From: Fonsecaea monophora
Taxonomy: Eukaryota > Ascomycota > Eurotiomycetes > Chaetothyriales > Herpotrichiellaceae
Direction: 5' to 3'
DNA: 64,000 nucleotides
Assembly: GCF_001642475.1 (NCBI RefSeq)
Contig: NW_019173932.1
Span: forward strand, 620,001-684,000
A program made the translations under genes and the position numbers. Positions 52,734 through 64,000 of this stretch are shown here, piece after piece; positions within the stretch are counted from its first letter, which is position 1, and every line of letters begins with the position of its first letter. A model generated the notes under the pieces. That model was not told where the DNA came from. It saw only the letters and a list, made by a program, of their open reading frames with translations, and made no database searches.

Positions 52734-55431
52734 TCAACTCGTGCGCTTACAGACATGGACAAGCAGTGCACCGTGTGATGGCATTCCTGACGAATCGAGC
52801 AAATGAATGAATCGATACCCTTGCTGCAGGCGGTCGAGTCGAATGCAGGCCCATGCCAGTAGGTTATCTTTGGAAAGCGAGCGGTCGTCCATGACTTTTA
52901 GTCTATGCACAGAATTAGAAAAGTTCAACTTCTCTGCAGCCCTCTGCAGCCACAATGTGACCTGTCACGTAGAAAATGATGCTCGGTGCAGATGAGTGTG
53001 GGCAGGCGAATGTCAAACATGCTGTGTAACACGATCGTACAGGAAGATCGCATGCGTGTCACACAATCCTGCAGCAGCTCCTGGTCGTGCATCGGCAGCC
53101 CTGGGAGGCTCGAGCCTCTCGATCAGGCCCTTGACCAGGCCCGAATCGGAGGTCGTTTTCTTCGCCATGAATCCAAGGTGCTGCAGACTAGCAGTCCTGT
53201 GGAGACGCAGGGTGTCGCCCAGCTCATCATGCAAGCGTTACCCGTAACTTAACAGCCCAGCATGCCAGCCACCGGAAAGCCTCTGGCTTACTTTTGCTGC
53301 TCGGTGTGAGCTGAACATGGAGATGCGCAACGAAACCTTCGTCGGTATCCCGGGAAGATGCGGACAGAAGACAGGTCAAACGGGGGTACAAGTAAAGCAG
53401 TGCCAGACCAGGAGAAAATTGCGGTGAGAATGATGTAGACCGAGGCATTAAGAGAACCTTTGTCGCTTTCCGCCATGCAGATAGTGGCGTGACAAACATG
53501 CCCTCTGTACAGTGGCGCATGTATCTTTTTTACAGGGACAAAATAACTTTGGACATGAAGCAAGACATATCAGGAAGGGATAAACAAAAAGGTACGTACC
53601 GGATGAAGCTCAGCTCTTGAAGAACATTTGACATATTCAGCCAACTCATTAACTCGCGACGGAAATCAGGAGAGTCGGTGCGGCCGGTAGCGGACCTGCG
53701 TTTGAAAAGGCCGGAGTCGACATCTTCACCGCTATGTGATTCGGGTTCGTCTTCCGGTTTGCCCAAACCCGAGGCCTTGCTGGGGTCGGGACAGCAAAGT
53801 GAATCGACGTGGAGTTGCATTTTGACATACGGTTTCATCTTGGGACCGTGCGAGGAGTCTTTATCCGTGGAGACCGGAAGTTTCTGTCCTGCGAGGAGTC
53901 GTATTTCCAGGTCTAGCCGTTGCCGTTTGGGCTCAATTCCCTCTTGCGATCTTGAAACCCCGGCTGTTGCTGTACTGCGGTAGCCTTCCGGCTTGAGAAT
54001 CCAACCACCCGTCCCAGTAAACATTCCTTCGTTGAGCATCATTCCCATGTCCAGCTTCTGCCAATTCAGAGCTACCATTTGCGCGCCTTGTCTCCAATGG
54101 AAGATCGGATCGACATTTGAGCTGTTAATTCTGGTCCCCCGGGGGAACACACGCATCAGGAAATTTCTGTTGTGCTTGAATAAGGCGGGACCGTGGGACG
54201 GGTCATCCTGCATGTCCCGGGCCTTGCTCTCGGACAGGCTGAAAACGTGTGTTGGGATAGTGGCTTCGGGCTGTGAGAAATGCTTGAACGTATAGGCCCG
54301 AGTATAAATCCCTAGTTCCGAGAGCGCAGCCAGCACTTTGGAGGCTTTCTTTCGTTTCTCTGAGGAGGTCGATATCGCATCGACACCCGCGCTCTCGGAG
54401 GAATTTGAGCTCACATGTTCAATGGGATCATTGGACTCCCCAGTCTGGGAGTCCGGGACCCACTTGACTTTGATTAAAATTTTCTTCATGAGCGACTTTG
54501 GAGAAGGAAGCGCTGAAACGTCTGTTCCTTTGGGAAGGTTCACCAGAAACTCGGACCAGACATCGCGCATAATCTCGACCATGACCTCTTGCTGGACAAG
54601 GGAGGCATGCACTTCAAGAGACACGATTAACGGCAGCTCTGTGCTCACGAAAGCCGAATCTCTGATAGCGTGGCAGACGGCGCGAAAGGTGATAGGATGG
54701 GTTAAAGTGTAGCCATGGAGGACTCGCGGCTCTCTTTTATCAGATAGAGGGGGCGAAGGGTGCGGTGAAAGACGATTTGGGTCAAGTGAGGACGACTCAG
54801 TCTTTCGTGGTGAGCCCGACCTGTCAGTCCTATTCAGCGATTCTGTGGCTTGAGTCCCAGGTGAACCAGTTGGTAAGGTGGAGCTGATGTTCGTGCTGGC
54901 CGCATGCGATTCTGAGCGAGAGCTCGAGCGCATTCGTGCTGCTCGAGCTTTGACCCTGTTCCAGCGTGACTGCTTTAGGTCAGACTTAGTAGACTTATCC
55001 TCGTCGCCTTCTGAGCTGCTGGATTCAGAGTCGCTCTCGCCGTCCCACACATCTATCTCCAAGCACCTACAGCCGCGCGTGAGTACATTGGTGTAGGCGT
55101 ACACAGAGGCATCACCATAGAGCTGGTGACCAGAAAGGTAGGTGTTATGGCTGGAGCTTATGAAATAAGACGACATGGGATAGCTCAGATCGTTGTGCAC
55201 AGGTGCCGACATTGCGTTTGACTTGTCTGAGGCCATGTATGTCAAGAACGACTTTTCGTCGGTGAATGTTTCCCCATCTTGTGACGAGATGTCTCTACTC
55301 GCCGCAACGAGGTGGGAAAGTACGGCTTCCGAGAAAGGCTCCAAGGCAGTACCATTGGCAGCCTCTGACGTCTGGGCGCCCCCTCCAGCACGAAGTGGAA
55401 GCTGATGGCCCAAACTTGTACGTGGGATCAT
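52734..55431 (-). CDS. Phosphoinositide-specific phospholipase C, 666 aa
   Basis: Hydrolyses PIP2 to IP3 and diacylglycerol at membranes, Ca-dependent. Two exons, 53600-55431 and 52734-52902, joined in phase 2 by GTACGT and GCATAG signals around a 697-nt intron. The X domain is clear: SYFISSSHNTYLSGHQLYGD with catalytic His95, RGCRCLEIDVWDG, the second-His segment HGYTLTHPITF, and STELPLIVSLEVHAS. A Ser-rich X/Y linker inside the X domain (about residues 130-220) carries a KARAARMRSSSRS basic patch. The Y domain has RAYTFKHFSQP, RVFPRGTRINSSN and GAQMVALNWQ. The C2 domain starts LDLEIRLLAGQ and is completed only by exon 2 (LKVMDDRSLSKDNLLAWACIRLDRL...). EF-hand and PH domains are not evident. 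Without splicing, the protein would end at 53530 with a truncated C2. Confidence 0.92.
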
Positions 55432-56263
55432 TTTGTGTGTGTATTTTCTTCCTTCCTGTACTCGGAACGGGTCGCTGGGGGATCGGCTGCCGCAGCGTCA
55501 AAAGGGAGGCTGCGATAGTGTTGCGAGAGGTGTCCAGTGGGAAGAGGCACGTTGAGGTGATGGTGACAGTCTTCAAGTTCATTTCACGAAGAATGAGCGA
55601 AGGAGAGGCATTGAGGGGCGGAATTCAGGCATATTGGATGTGGGAATTGACAACTATCACACAGGATCCAGAAAAGTTGCAAAGTAATGCTGGCAGTAGG
55701 GGTGTGTCACTAGGGAGCACTGCACTAACCGCTCAGCCATACAAGTAGAAGGATCGTCCAGGAGGATTGTCACCTACGACTGGCGTTTGCCATCATCGCA
55801 GACTCATTCACATAGCTCCTGGTAGAGCTGAAAGGAACTTGTCGTGTCCTTGGGTCTCGCTAGCTACGTCAGGTTTGGTGTTGTGGGCGTCGTGGCACGG
55901 CAGGAAGCCCTGGAGGTGCCTGGCAGTGCCTGGCACAGCCTGGCGAGGCCCCAGACCCTGAGGGGCGTGGGGGCCCTGCGGCCCTGCATTATCGTGCAGC
56001 TCCACAAAGGAATGTCGTATGCCAAGAAGCACTGCTCCTCCATCCTTGCTGGCAGTCCTCGTTTGAACAATTCCCCAATCTCTGCTAGAACAATGATCCG
56101 CTCCGCCCATAGTCTGTCCCGTGAACCTGGGATGGGCTCGATGGGTAAGTTACTCACTCTAACACAGGACTGCTTTACCAGCCTCAACAGCGTTCACGAT
56201 CAACTTGCTCTTGTCCGTGCGCAAACGTGTATCTTCCCCTCCCTTCGTGTCCAGTGATTCAGA
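55432..56263. promoter_or_regulatory. PLC promoter region with G/C-rich repeat
   Basis: 830 bp upstream of the PLC gene. It contains the short CCTGGC repeats listed separately and no recognisable gene. Confidence 0.5.
55917..55948. repeat. Three tandem 10-nt CCTGGC-type repeats in a G/C-rich tract
   Basis: Three adjacent decamers with core CCTGGC (…TGCCTGGCAG, TGCCTGGCAC, AGCCTGGCGA) sit inside a G/C-rich stretch (55885-55990) about 500 bp upstream of the PLC start codon. They could be binding sites or simple tandem duplication. Confidence 0.75.
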
Positions 56264-58092
56264 TTAATGGCCAGCCTCCAGTTCCGCTTCGACACGTCCT
56301 CTAAAGTTCTCATAGAATCCCATGCCTCTGAACCCATGTCTTTCCTTGCATACTTTCCAGCCTTGGCGTCTCAGTTCATCGATCTTCTCCTTGATTTTGC
56401 CTCGAGATTCTCCGCAACGAGAGGGGTGGTCACATCTGTCCCTCACGAGGCCATCACTTCGACGTACACATGCTGATCTCGGGGCCACCTTCGATGTTGA
56501 AATGGTGGAAGCGACCTCGAACGACCAGAAACTTGCGAACCTCTGCTTCGGCCCCAAGGTCCTGGCGGCGCTCCTCTCGCCTTGGATTTTCTGTACTCGA
56601 CCAATTTCTCCATCTACATAGGCAATGTGCTTTCTTAGCTGGGCGCGAAAGTCCGCTAAATGCGCGTTGTAAAGCGACAGCGCAGGTGAAGCGTAGCTGT
56701 TGAGGTACATTTCGAGATGTTCATTGTGTGGGTCCGGACTGAACGCATCGCGAATCATTCTGAATCGTGGAGATGCGGCATCAGGGGAGGCCGCCGCGGT
56801 CTCCAGTCCGTAAATCTGCTCTCTCGAGGGGGTTTGTGCCCTCGGTGAAGGAGGTGATAGAGGCAGTGGCAGAATTCCTTCGAAGCGTGCGATAAGTGTT
56901 TGAACCGCGGTTTTGCGCATGAGAGGGTCCTGAATGATGCGAGTGCCTTGGATTTTGAAGTCGGCTCTGTGATTGAATGGCAAAGGGGGAAGCGGTCGAC
57001 TATTATCAGTGATGTCAAGGAGCAATGAAGACGCACTTTTGGGGTTCCGGCTGAATAGAGGCGATGGTATCAAGTTGGCTTGCAATACTTGTCTGGAGCT
57101 GAAGCTGCGCTGTAGTCGAGACTGGCATGGTGCCGGGGCAGCTGGTGTGGCCGGGTGTTTCAATGGGTTGTATTCTGAAGCTCCTTCTTTTAAATCGACA
57201 TGGTGGTCTGGTGTCGACTTCCCTTGATATTTTTGCTGTTGCGATGGTGATTCATTTTGATCCGCAATAGATTCTCCCTCTGAGCTCGAGCTTTGTATCG
57301 AGTAAATGCTGCCAGACGAAACGGAAGGTGATAGTTTGGTGACACAGCCAGTTGCGGATATTTCTCTTCGACCCGCTTTCCATGCTCGTTTGATAGATAG
57401 AGACCCAAAATCAGTTGTGATAGGTGAATTCGCCGCCTGCTCGTAAGATCCCGCTTCTGTCGATACATATGGTAAAGGAATGCATTTCAGAGCCAGCCCG
57501 AAGCTCTCCCTGGCAGAATCCAGAAAATGTAGTTTGCTGCGAGAAAAGTTGTGCGCAATCAGTCCCATCGACTCGTAAGAGGTGGCATGGTAAAACCAGA
57601 GGAAGGCCTTGTGTAGGGCGTGAATCTTGAGACAGTCAGGACGTTAGAAACTCGTGGGATTGCACAATTGAGAACGCGACGTACCTCTGACCTCTGAAGC
57701 TCTTCGCAGAGAGCAATACACTGCTTGTAGTGGCGTGCATAAAAGAGACTCTGTACCTTTACAAGCTCGGCTTTGTGGTAAGATATTCTCGTGTCCGTGC
57801 CATCAGCACGCTTGAAACGCGGTATGGATGCCTCCATCATTGTCCATGTTTCTTTCGAAGAATTGGTTGACTCTAGCGCATCATGATAAATTTCTTGGAG
57901 GAAAAGGCATAAACTGGCTGTGAAAATATAAACAAACGCGCCTGCGTGAATAATACCGGACCCTTTCTGTCCGGTAAATAGAAGGGAGCACATCTGTTCC
58001 AGGGGACTGGCCAACAACGACTGCTTTTTGTATAACAGACAAGATGTATTTGCCCTGAGTAAGCTGTCAAGCTCAGTTGCCCAACTCACCAT
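56264..58092 (-). CDS. Helical-repeat (TPR-like) protein with Ser/Pro-rich middle, 589 aa
   Basis: Two exons, 57685-58092 and 56264-57625, joined in phase 0 (GTACGT donor, CTGAC branch, CAAG acceptor, 59-nt intron). The N-terminal 220 residues are helical with a TPR-like core: ISYHKAELVKVQSLFYARHY, KQCIALCEELQRSE|IHALHKAFLWFYHATSYE, then SRSKLHFLDSARESFGLALKCI. The middle is Ser/Pro-rich and disordered. A second helical block has LYNAHLADFRAQLRKHIAYVDGEIGRVQ, and the end is Arg-rich. I recall such an architecture in unnamed fungal proteins but cannot assign a function. The start is uncertain because ATG|GTGAGT itself looks like a splice donor, so a further upstream exon may exist. Confidence 0.72.
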
Positions 58093-58344
58093 TGTTGCAG
58101 TACATGCCAGTACAAAAAGAAAAAAGTGAAGGGAGTCACCAGCACATGTTACGCAAATCAGGAGCGGAGCAGATTGAAAAGGAACGATGTGGGAACAGAA
58201 GTTGCTCCATCTGCAATAGTAACCGCGGTAACTCCTCAGTCATTTCTGATTGTTTCCCAGGTCCTGAATTTGTCGCTAAAGATTGAGTATCCAGGCCTTC
58301 TTGTAACGACTTTTCAATAGCAGAGCGAAGGGAGGCTGAACAAT

Positions 58345-59999
58345 TCACAAAGTCCCAGCCAGGGGTGGAATGAGTCCATCGTCGACCATGTCATCAAGTT
58401 GATCTCTGATCCATTCTTGGCCTCTTCCCGAGTCATATTGAAAAGCAATGGATGCAATATCATTCTGAGCTTGAATTGCCTGGACAACGTTGGCCCGCAG
58501 TTGCGACGTAGCTTTCTGCTCTGCATCCTGATAGAGCTTGCTGGCATTGCGATAGAAAGTCTCCGCATTCTTCAGGAGCTGTGGCCTGTTCGTGATGGCG
58601 GCGTCAAAGGATATTGGTGGTTGTCCTAGCTGCTGTTGCAGAAGCGAGCAGTTCCCCCGAATGAAATGGGTTTCAGCGATGTCTTCGGGTAAAGGACCGG
58701 AAATCTTAGCTGCTTTAGCCATATTGGCTATTGCTGCAGAAAGAGCGCTCCATCGCATGGAAGCATGGGAGACGGCGTGGGAGGGCTCGCCGTCCGAAAG
58801 AGCAGAGTTAAACGCAATGAGACTGTTTGCATTGGCTAGCAACGCAGGAAAACTTCTTTCCAGGTCCAGTTCAGGCACTTTAAATGCTTCATCCCGCTCC
58901 CGCTTGTAGGTAGTTGGGTCAATTGCACCCAATAAATAGCCTGCCTTGAGCAATTCGGATACCAGATTCGCCCGAGCAAGTGCAACTTCTTGCAGTCTCT
59001 CTGGCTCGGCATCTTGAAGCAGCGGGGGCAGTTTTATCTTGACCAACTTGGAAGAATATTCTTCAATGTAAGCCAAGCTGGAGGTGGGAACGGAGTCTGA
59101 GGAACTGAGAAAGCTGCTGAGGGTAGTGAGTGTCCCAAGCTGCGCAAGAACAGTGTCGATAAGGGTATCTTTCGTTACTGGCTCTACGACTGAGAACCAT
59201 TGGTCTTCAGTACCGACTGCAGAAGGACCGGAGTCGGCGGCATCGTCCAAATTGGCAATTGGTTCAGTTGAATCTTCTGATGCGAGTTGGACCGCTGCCT
59301 CACCCTGCTGACGCACGTATTCCTCGAGTCTGAGCTCTTGAATGCTCAAGCAACGATTTTGAAGCTCCAACGCTTCTTCGAGTAGTTGCAGCACATCCTG
59401 ATCAGCATGATCAGAGCCTTTGGCATAGACTTCGGCGATAGCGGTCAGAACTTGAGCCGTGTTAAACAAAGTATCTGGGTTGTCCTGATCCAGGGTGAGG
59501 GCGTAACGATGCGCCTCCAGTGCCTGTTGCAAAACCTCGAGAAGTGGCCGGTGCAGATGTGGCACAAGAAGAGGATGCGTTGCGATTTCCAGCAATACTC
59601 TAGCTCTAGTGAGAGGTCAGCCTTAATAGCAGAAGCAAAGAGGCAGTTGGCCAACAGACTTATTGTAGGCGAGATCAATGCTGTTCGGGTAGGATCGCAA
59701 ACCCTGGTCATATGTCTCGACGGCTCTTAAAAAGAAACGCATTGACTTGACGGCATCTCCAGCCCTCCATTTCCCTGCGGCTTCTTCAAAGTCCACTCCA
59801 GCTAACAAGGAATTAGCCGGGACACTTTGCCTGGGGGTGTGTGTTCATGCGACCACCAACCTGCCTGAAAATCATCGATGGTTTCAAGAGCCTATATGAT
59901 TAATTAATTTCAACTAGTCGGGGTTTTGATTAAACTCACTTGTTCTGCTTTCTTCTTCAGCTTTGATTGTTTGAGGAACGCCTTAGGCTTGGATGGCAT
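58345..59999 (-). CDS. Tetratricopeptide-repeat protein, 497 aa
   Basis: Four exons: 59940-59999, 59861-59891, 59660-59801 and 58345-59605, with phases 0, 1 and 2 fitting. The start MPSKPKAFLKQSKLKKKAEQ is Lys-rich and is followed by LETIDDFQA|AGVDFEEAAGKWRAGDAVKSMRFF. TPR-type units occupy about residues 30-160 (KWRAGDAVKSMRFFLRAVETYDQGLRSYPN, EAHRYALTLDQDNPDTLFNTAQVL, LLEEALELQNRCL). The C-terminal helical region includes ARANLVSELLKAGYLLGAID and a final SIAFQYDSGRGQEWIRDQLDDMVDDGL. Probably a scaffold or co-chaperone-like protein; no specific role was recognised. It is the tail-to-head neighbour of the 56264 gene (252 bp apart, same strand) but shows no clear similarity to it. Confidence 0.85.
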
Positions 60000-62121
60000 G
60001 GTGTCCCAGGCTAGGTCGTGCTGAGGAAGCACACACCCAAGGGTAACCTCCTGTAGCTACTTTGGGAAAGCTCTCGTAATACCAGATAGGTCCCTGTGCG
60101 AGTGCTCGTATTAGTCGGCTAATACGAGCAAAGTGGTCGACCAAGGGAAAAGGTGGCCAAAGCGCAAAGATGGAAACTTCCATCAACCAAGAGGGTCGTC
60201 AAATCTGGAGGAATCTATCGACCTCATGTCGCCCAGTCAGATCGTCCAGCCTGAGTGGTAGACGAGCGCGAAGACCAATCAAAGAGTAGGGCGCAATGTG
60301 CGAATGAACAGTGGTGTGGCGTGTGCTGTTTCGAGATCCAGATGGCCCTTAGAAAATTTTGATTCGGTGGAGCGAGGCGGGTCGAGCACATTGAGCCCAG
60401 AGTGGAACTCGAACAACACACATAGAAGGAAAAAATAATATTCGGCTCACTGCATCGAGTAGGATGTACGGCTGAGGGGCGCGAGAAGAGGAACAGGTGA
60501 TTACCCTGTACAGACCTTTGTGAGCGCAAGTGGCAGGGTGGCCGTACCTAGGATGTTTGTCAGGGCATTGTCCGGCGGGTGCGCCCCACCCCTTTAACTA
60601 AATCCCCTCCCACACCCCTCCCTCGGGCGCACAACCCCCTTGTCTGTGATTCGAGGTTCCTCCTCGTGGTAGTGGTTAGGCGCCGCCTGCTAGGTGGCTG
60701 CAACCACCTGAAGTGATTCTCTTATTACAGTGAAAGAAGCCTCCTGGGAGCGCCTGGCTCAACTAGGCGTTGCGTCGTATACCCCGGTGCCTGGAAGAAC
60801 ACTCGCAGGTTGATGGCTCGTACCTCAACTGGGCTCGGGAAAATGACTTCCCGCCTGCGCCCCTCCCACATCTTCTGCATGCTGGCCTCATCCTCTCATG
60901 TTGGAGCCAGGCGCAGCTAAGAACCCCATGCCTGACTGTGAGACTTGCTCATACCTGGGTACATGGTCGCCACTTAATAGATGTACTCGGTAGGTCTGGG
61001 CGATGAAGTTAGGGCCGGCACATTCTCTTCCCTCGGAATAATATGAAGGCTGGTGGGTTGACGGGCTTGTGGGCTGGTGAAGAGATGCTGAATCGATGCC
61101 TTCCTAGCACGCTCGATCCCCTAAAGCAAAACCCTCCTCTACCTAACAAGGTACTTCGTGACTAAATTTCATCCCACTCTCGCCTCCAAACAAATGTCCG
61201 ACCAATGAGTCTTCACCCTTTGACCTAGAACGTCGAGCTTCATCGACAGCACCATGCCTACAAGCATCTCGTATACGAGAATCTCACCCTCCCATGTCGA
61301 ACCCGACATCTGGTTAGGGTTTGCTCAGAGATGTTCAGAGATGCTCATGAGATCAGAGCAGATACAGATCATCAACGGTCCACATGATTCCTGTCTGATG
61401 AATGACATCTTACGAGGTCTGCCCACCATGACGGGTTTGGCTCGCACCGACCTCACTCGGTGCCTCACTGGACCCCGAAGTTTGACTCTTTGGACCCTCG
61501 ATTCTAACCTTACTACGAGGTACAAGTTCGATCATCCCGAAGCCCTAAACTGCCAGCCAGCCGACTCCTTCTCGTCCCACACCCACTCTAAAGCGGTCAG
61601 TTAGCGAGTCAGCGTCCTTCTCGAGCTAAGACCCCTGGTCAATGCCCACGCCATTGTCCGCCTACTGCACGCTCACTGCAAGTCAAAGTAGAACTTACCC
61701 ACGCCATCCCTCCCCCAAAAACGCACAACCCCGCCGGGTGGAGCCCAGACCATCCAACCGCCTCCTCTGCCCTTTCACCCTGCGAACTGATGCTGTACCG
61801 AAGTCCATGGTGGGCATTTGACTGCTACCGCCGCCAACCTCGAATTTTGCCTTTCAGCGCATTTGTCCAACGTACCACGGCCTTGTCTCTTTTCCATTCG
61901 TCTCTTCGCGAGGCTGCGCTGTGTCTATTTCGCCTAATTACAATCATTAACCAGGTCGGTCGGTCTATTTGGCATCGCGATTACTGTTCCGGCCAACCTC
62001 AAAGTGGGCAGCTCCTGTCTGGTCAATTCGAAAATGAACCTGCTGTGACACGTCGTGTCTTCCGTCAACCACCTCCCGCAGCCCACCTGCGGGCTCAAAC
62101 CTCACATCCTCAGCCTCGAGG
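60000..62121. promoter_or_regulatory. Divergent 2.1-kb region between the TPR gene and the bHLH gene
   Basis: Head-to-head genes 2.1 kb apart. The stretch near 60649-60720 holds two short G/C hairpins (GCCGCC/GGTGGC and GGTGG/CCACC). 61790-62121 is pyrimidine-rich with in-frame codons but no domain, probably the leader of the bHLH gene. No gene was recognised. Confidence 0.5.
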
Positions 62122-64000
62122 ATGACTCAACAAGACCGCGAGCAGAATGTCATATGGGCTCAAGAGATGCAAGATGACGGCATGGTGGCTGGAGTGGGCG
62201 ACGAGGATTTCACAAAATTCCTCGACCTCGACACCGACTTCCAACATTATGCCGCCATGAACAATGGCCACTCCGGCCTCGACACCCCAATGGGTCGTTT
62301 GGGATTTGGGAACAGCTCAGCCGATTTGGGTTTCTCTGCTGCCGAACAGATGAGCGTCCATGTAACGCCGACCAGCGACCCAATCGATTACCGCACCCAG
62401 CTGTCGACGAACCAGCAGTACGGACAATACCCGCAATATCAGCAAATGCAGATGGCACCACAGTACCATGTGCCTCCTACGCCTGTCAGTGCCGAGATGC
62501 ATCCAGGGAAATATGCGCAACAGATGGGAAACAACGGACAGATTCTGTTCGACCACCAACAGGTAACGCGCCGAACGTGCCCAGAGTTGACACTCAAATC
62601 TTGCTGACGGTCTCTTCAGGTGTCATTTACCCCTCTGGTCTCTCCTGCGCAAACTCCAATGGACGGCGGATTTACCATGTCCGATTACGGGCTGGCAGAC
62701 GAGTTTTTCAGCCCTCTGACGTCTCCTGCGATTGAAGCACAGGCTGCCTTCAGTTCGACCGGAACTACCGCCTCCCCTGTGGATCTCAACGACTTGGGTG
62801 TCACGGGAAAATCCATCCCCGCGGGGACGAAGCGGCCCCGACGCAAGGGCAGCAATGCGGCTCGTACACCGGCTCGTAGCGTGAAGCAGTCACCTGCGAT
62901 GAAGCCTCAACCCCGTCGACGACATCCCTCATTGACATCTTTGCCTATGGACAAAATCAGAAATATGTTGCCTCAGGGAGCGCTGGGTTCAACACTCCAT
63001 CCATCGGCACCTAATAGCGCTGTGCTCCAGGGAAGCGATGACTCGGTTTCACCTGAACCTTTGTCTGAAGCTGCAATGCGGCCTCCTCCTGTACCTCATC
63101 CAGGCAAATCGCCGCAGTCGGCGGGCAACACTCAGAATACGCAGTCCACCAACCCGGTGACCCCTGCCACGCTGATGAGAATGCCTAGTAACCAATCATT
63201 GCCCATGAAACACATGGAGCATCACGGCCCTCTCCAGGGTGCAGATGAGCCTATGGAGGATATAATGCTACCTGCAGCAGCTGCTTCTACCACGATGTCC
63301 CAGGGGTTACAAAATATTGACATTGGCAAGGGTTCTGTCTCTGGCGAGAACACTCCCACCATTTCCGCGAAATCCGCCAAGATCAGCGCTGCTAGCACGC
63401 CTCGAAGTGCACTGACAAGGGTAACGTCGCAAGAAACATTCGCCAAACCTGGAAAAATTGAAAGCCGGACAGGAGGTCGTGCTAGCAAGAAACGTCAGAG
63501 CACCACCTCTGCAACAATTTCTCCCGCGTTACGACCAAAAATTTCCCCGAGTATAAGTCCATTGGCTCCTGCGGCTGGTAAGTCTCTACGCATACTTGGT
63601 CAGGTACATAGTGAGCTGACTATTGGCAGGTCCGGGTATGTCACATCTTTCAGCGGAGACGAGCGCATTATATCTTGCCTCGAAGTCAAATTATCAAAAC
63701 ATACTCGAGGGCACACATCTTCCGGGAGTTTCGTATCCCGAGACCTTGGCTGAAAACTTGACGTCGAAGCGAACGTCGCACAAAATCGCCGAGCAGGGCC
63801 GCCGGAATAGAATCAATCTTGCATTGAAAGAAATCGAGGCACTCCTGCCCGCGTCCATCCTCGTGGCCAACAACAAGAAAGACAAAGCATCCAAAGACGA
63901 GAACGAGGACGGAGAGTCATCGGCAACCGCGACATCTAAGCCCACAGCGCCTGGACAAGGTACAAGCAAGGCGAGCACGGTTGAAATGGCTATTGTCTAC
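62122..64000 (+). CDS. PHO4/NUC-1/PalcA-like bHLH transcription factor (3' end beyond window)
   Basis: Three exons so far: 62122-62562, 62620-63577 and 63630 to the window edge, phases 0 and 1, with GTAACG and GTAAGT donors. The protein begins MTQQDREQNVIWAQ, then DEDFTKFLDLDTDFQHYA, a Gln/Tyr/Pro-rich segment, and VSFTPLVSPAQTPMDGGF, a conserved regulatory patch of this family. A basic, SPxK-rich middle with a nuclear-localisation-like GTKRPRRKGS follows. Exon 3 carries GVSYPETLAENLTSKRTSHK and the bHLH basic region with its conserved His, Glu and two Arg (HKIAEQGRRNRINLALKEI). A loop of about 50 Lys/Asp/Ser/Thr-rich residues separates helix 1 from the start of helix 2 (KASTVEMAIVY), where the window ends. 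By family it controls phosphate-starvation genes. The last residues and stop are not visible. Confidence 0.9.

Overview
This window is nuclear DNA of a filamentous ascomycete (Pezizomycotina). The evidence is short spliceosomal introns (mostly 45-125 nt, GTRNGT donors, CTRAY-like branch points, YAG acceptors), single-gene transcription units, and core fungal genes: a Vps5 sorting nexin, a Mob1 activator, NUC-1/PalcA-type bHLH and LaeA-like families, a HAM1-like protein and a fungal PI-PLC. Protein flavour suggests Eurotiomycetes, perhaps a black-yeast relative (Chaetothyriales), but that is only an impression. No rRNA, CRISPR array or complete transposon was recognised, and no tRNA could be supported by eye. 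All gene models were spliced by hand: exon junctions were chosen so that the reading phase is kept and family motifs continue across them.

Layout. 1-2606 is a low-complexity intergenic region. 2607-5114 (-) is a C2H2 regulator. 7483-8850 (-) is mitochondrial Qri7/OSGEPL1, divergent from a small mitochondrial-looking protein made of two internal repeats (9499-9969, +). 10764-12475 (-) is an APC/choline-type permease, 13502-15282 (-) a secreted DUF1254 protein and 15984-18215 (-) a HAM1-like protein. 20520-22382 (+) is malic enzyme with a possible targeting leader, 23161-24221 (+) Mob1 and 25143-26578 (-) an RRM/RGG protein.

27141-35250 looks like an accessory island between core genes: an intact five-exon O-methyltransferase (-), a divergent LaeA-like methyltransferase (+) sharing a 288-bp promoter, a fungal transcription-factor-like protein without a zinc cluster (-), and a broken short-chain dehydrogenase (-). 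This composition fits a small or decaying secondary-metabolite locus.

The core genome resumes with mitoribosomal bL31m (36310-36870, +), Vps5 (37589-39543, +), a Ser/Thr-rich single-pass membrane protein (40069-40764, +) and a tautomerase-superfamily protein (41789-42971, +). A run of minus-strand genes follows: a disordered protein (43500-45449), the F1 ATP synthase delta subunit (45937-46735), a UBE3D/HECT_2 protein (47819-49366), PI-PLC (52734-55431) and two unrelated helical/TPR-like genes (56264-58092, 58345-59999). The window ends inside a PHO4/NUC-1/PalcA-like bHLH gene (62122 onward, +).

Functionally, four proteins point to the mitochondrion (Qri7, bL31m, ATP synthase delta, possibly malic enzyme) and the repeat protein may be a fifth. 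Vps5, PI-PLC and Mob1 are general cell-biology genes. The only part that looks like a co-operating module is the 27-35 kb methyltransferase/regulator/SDR island.
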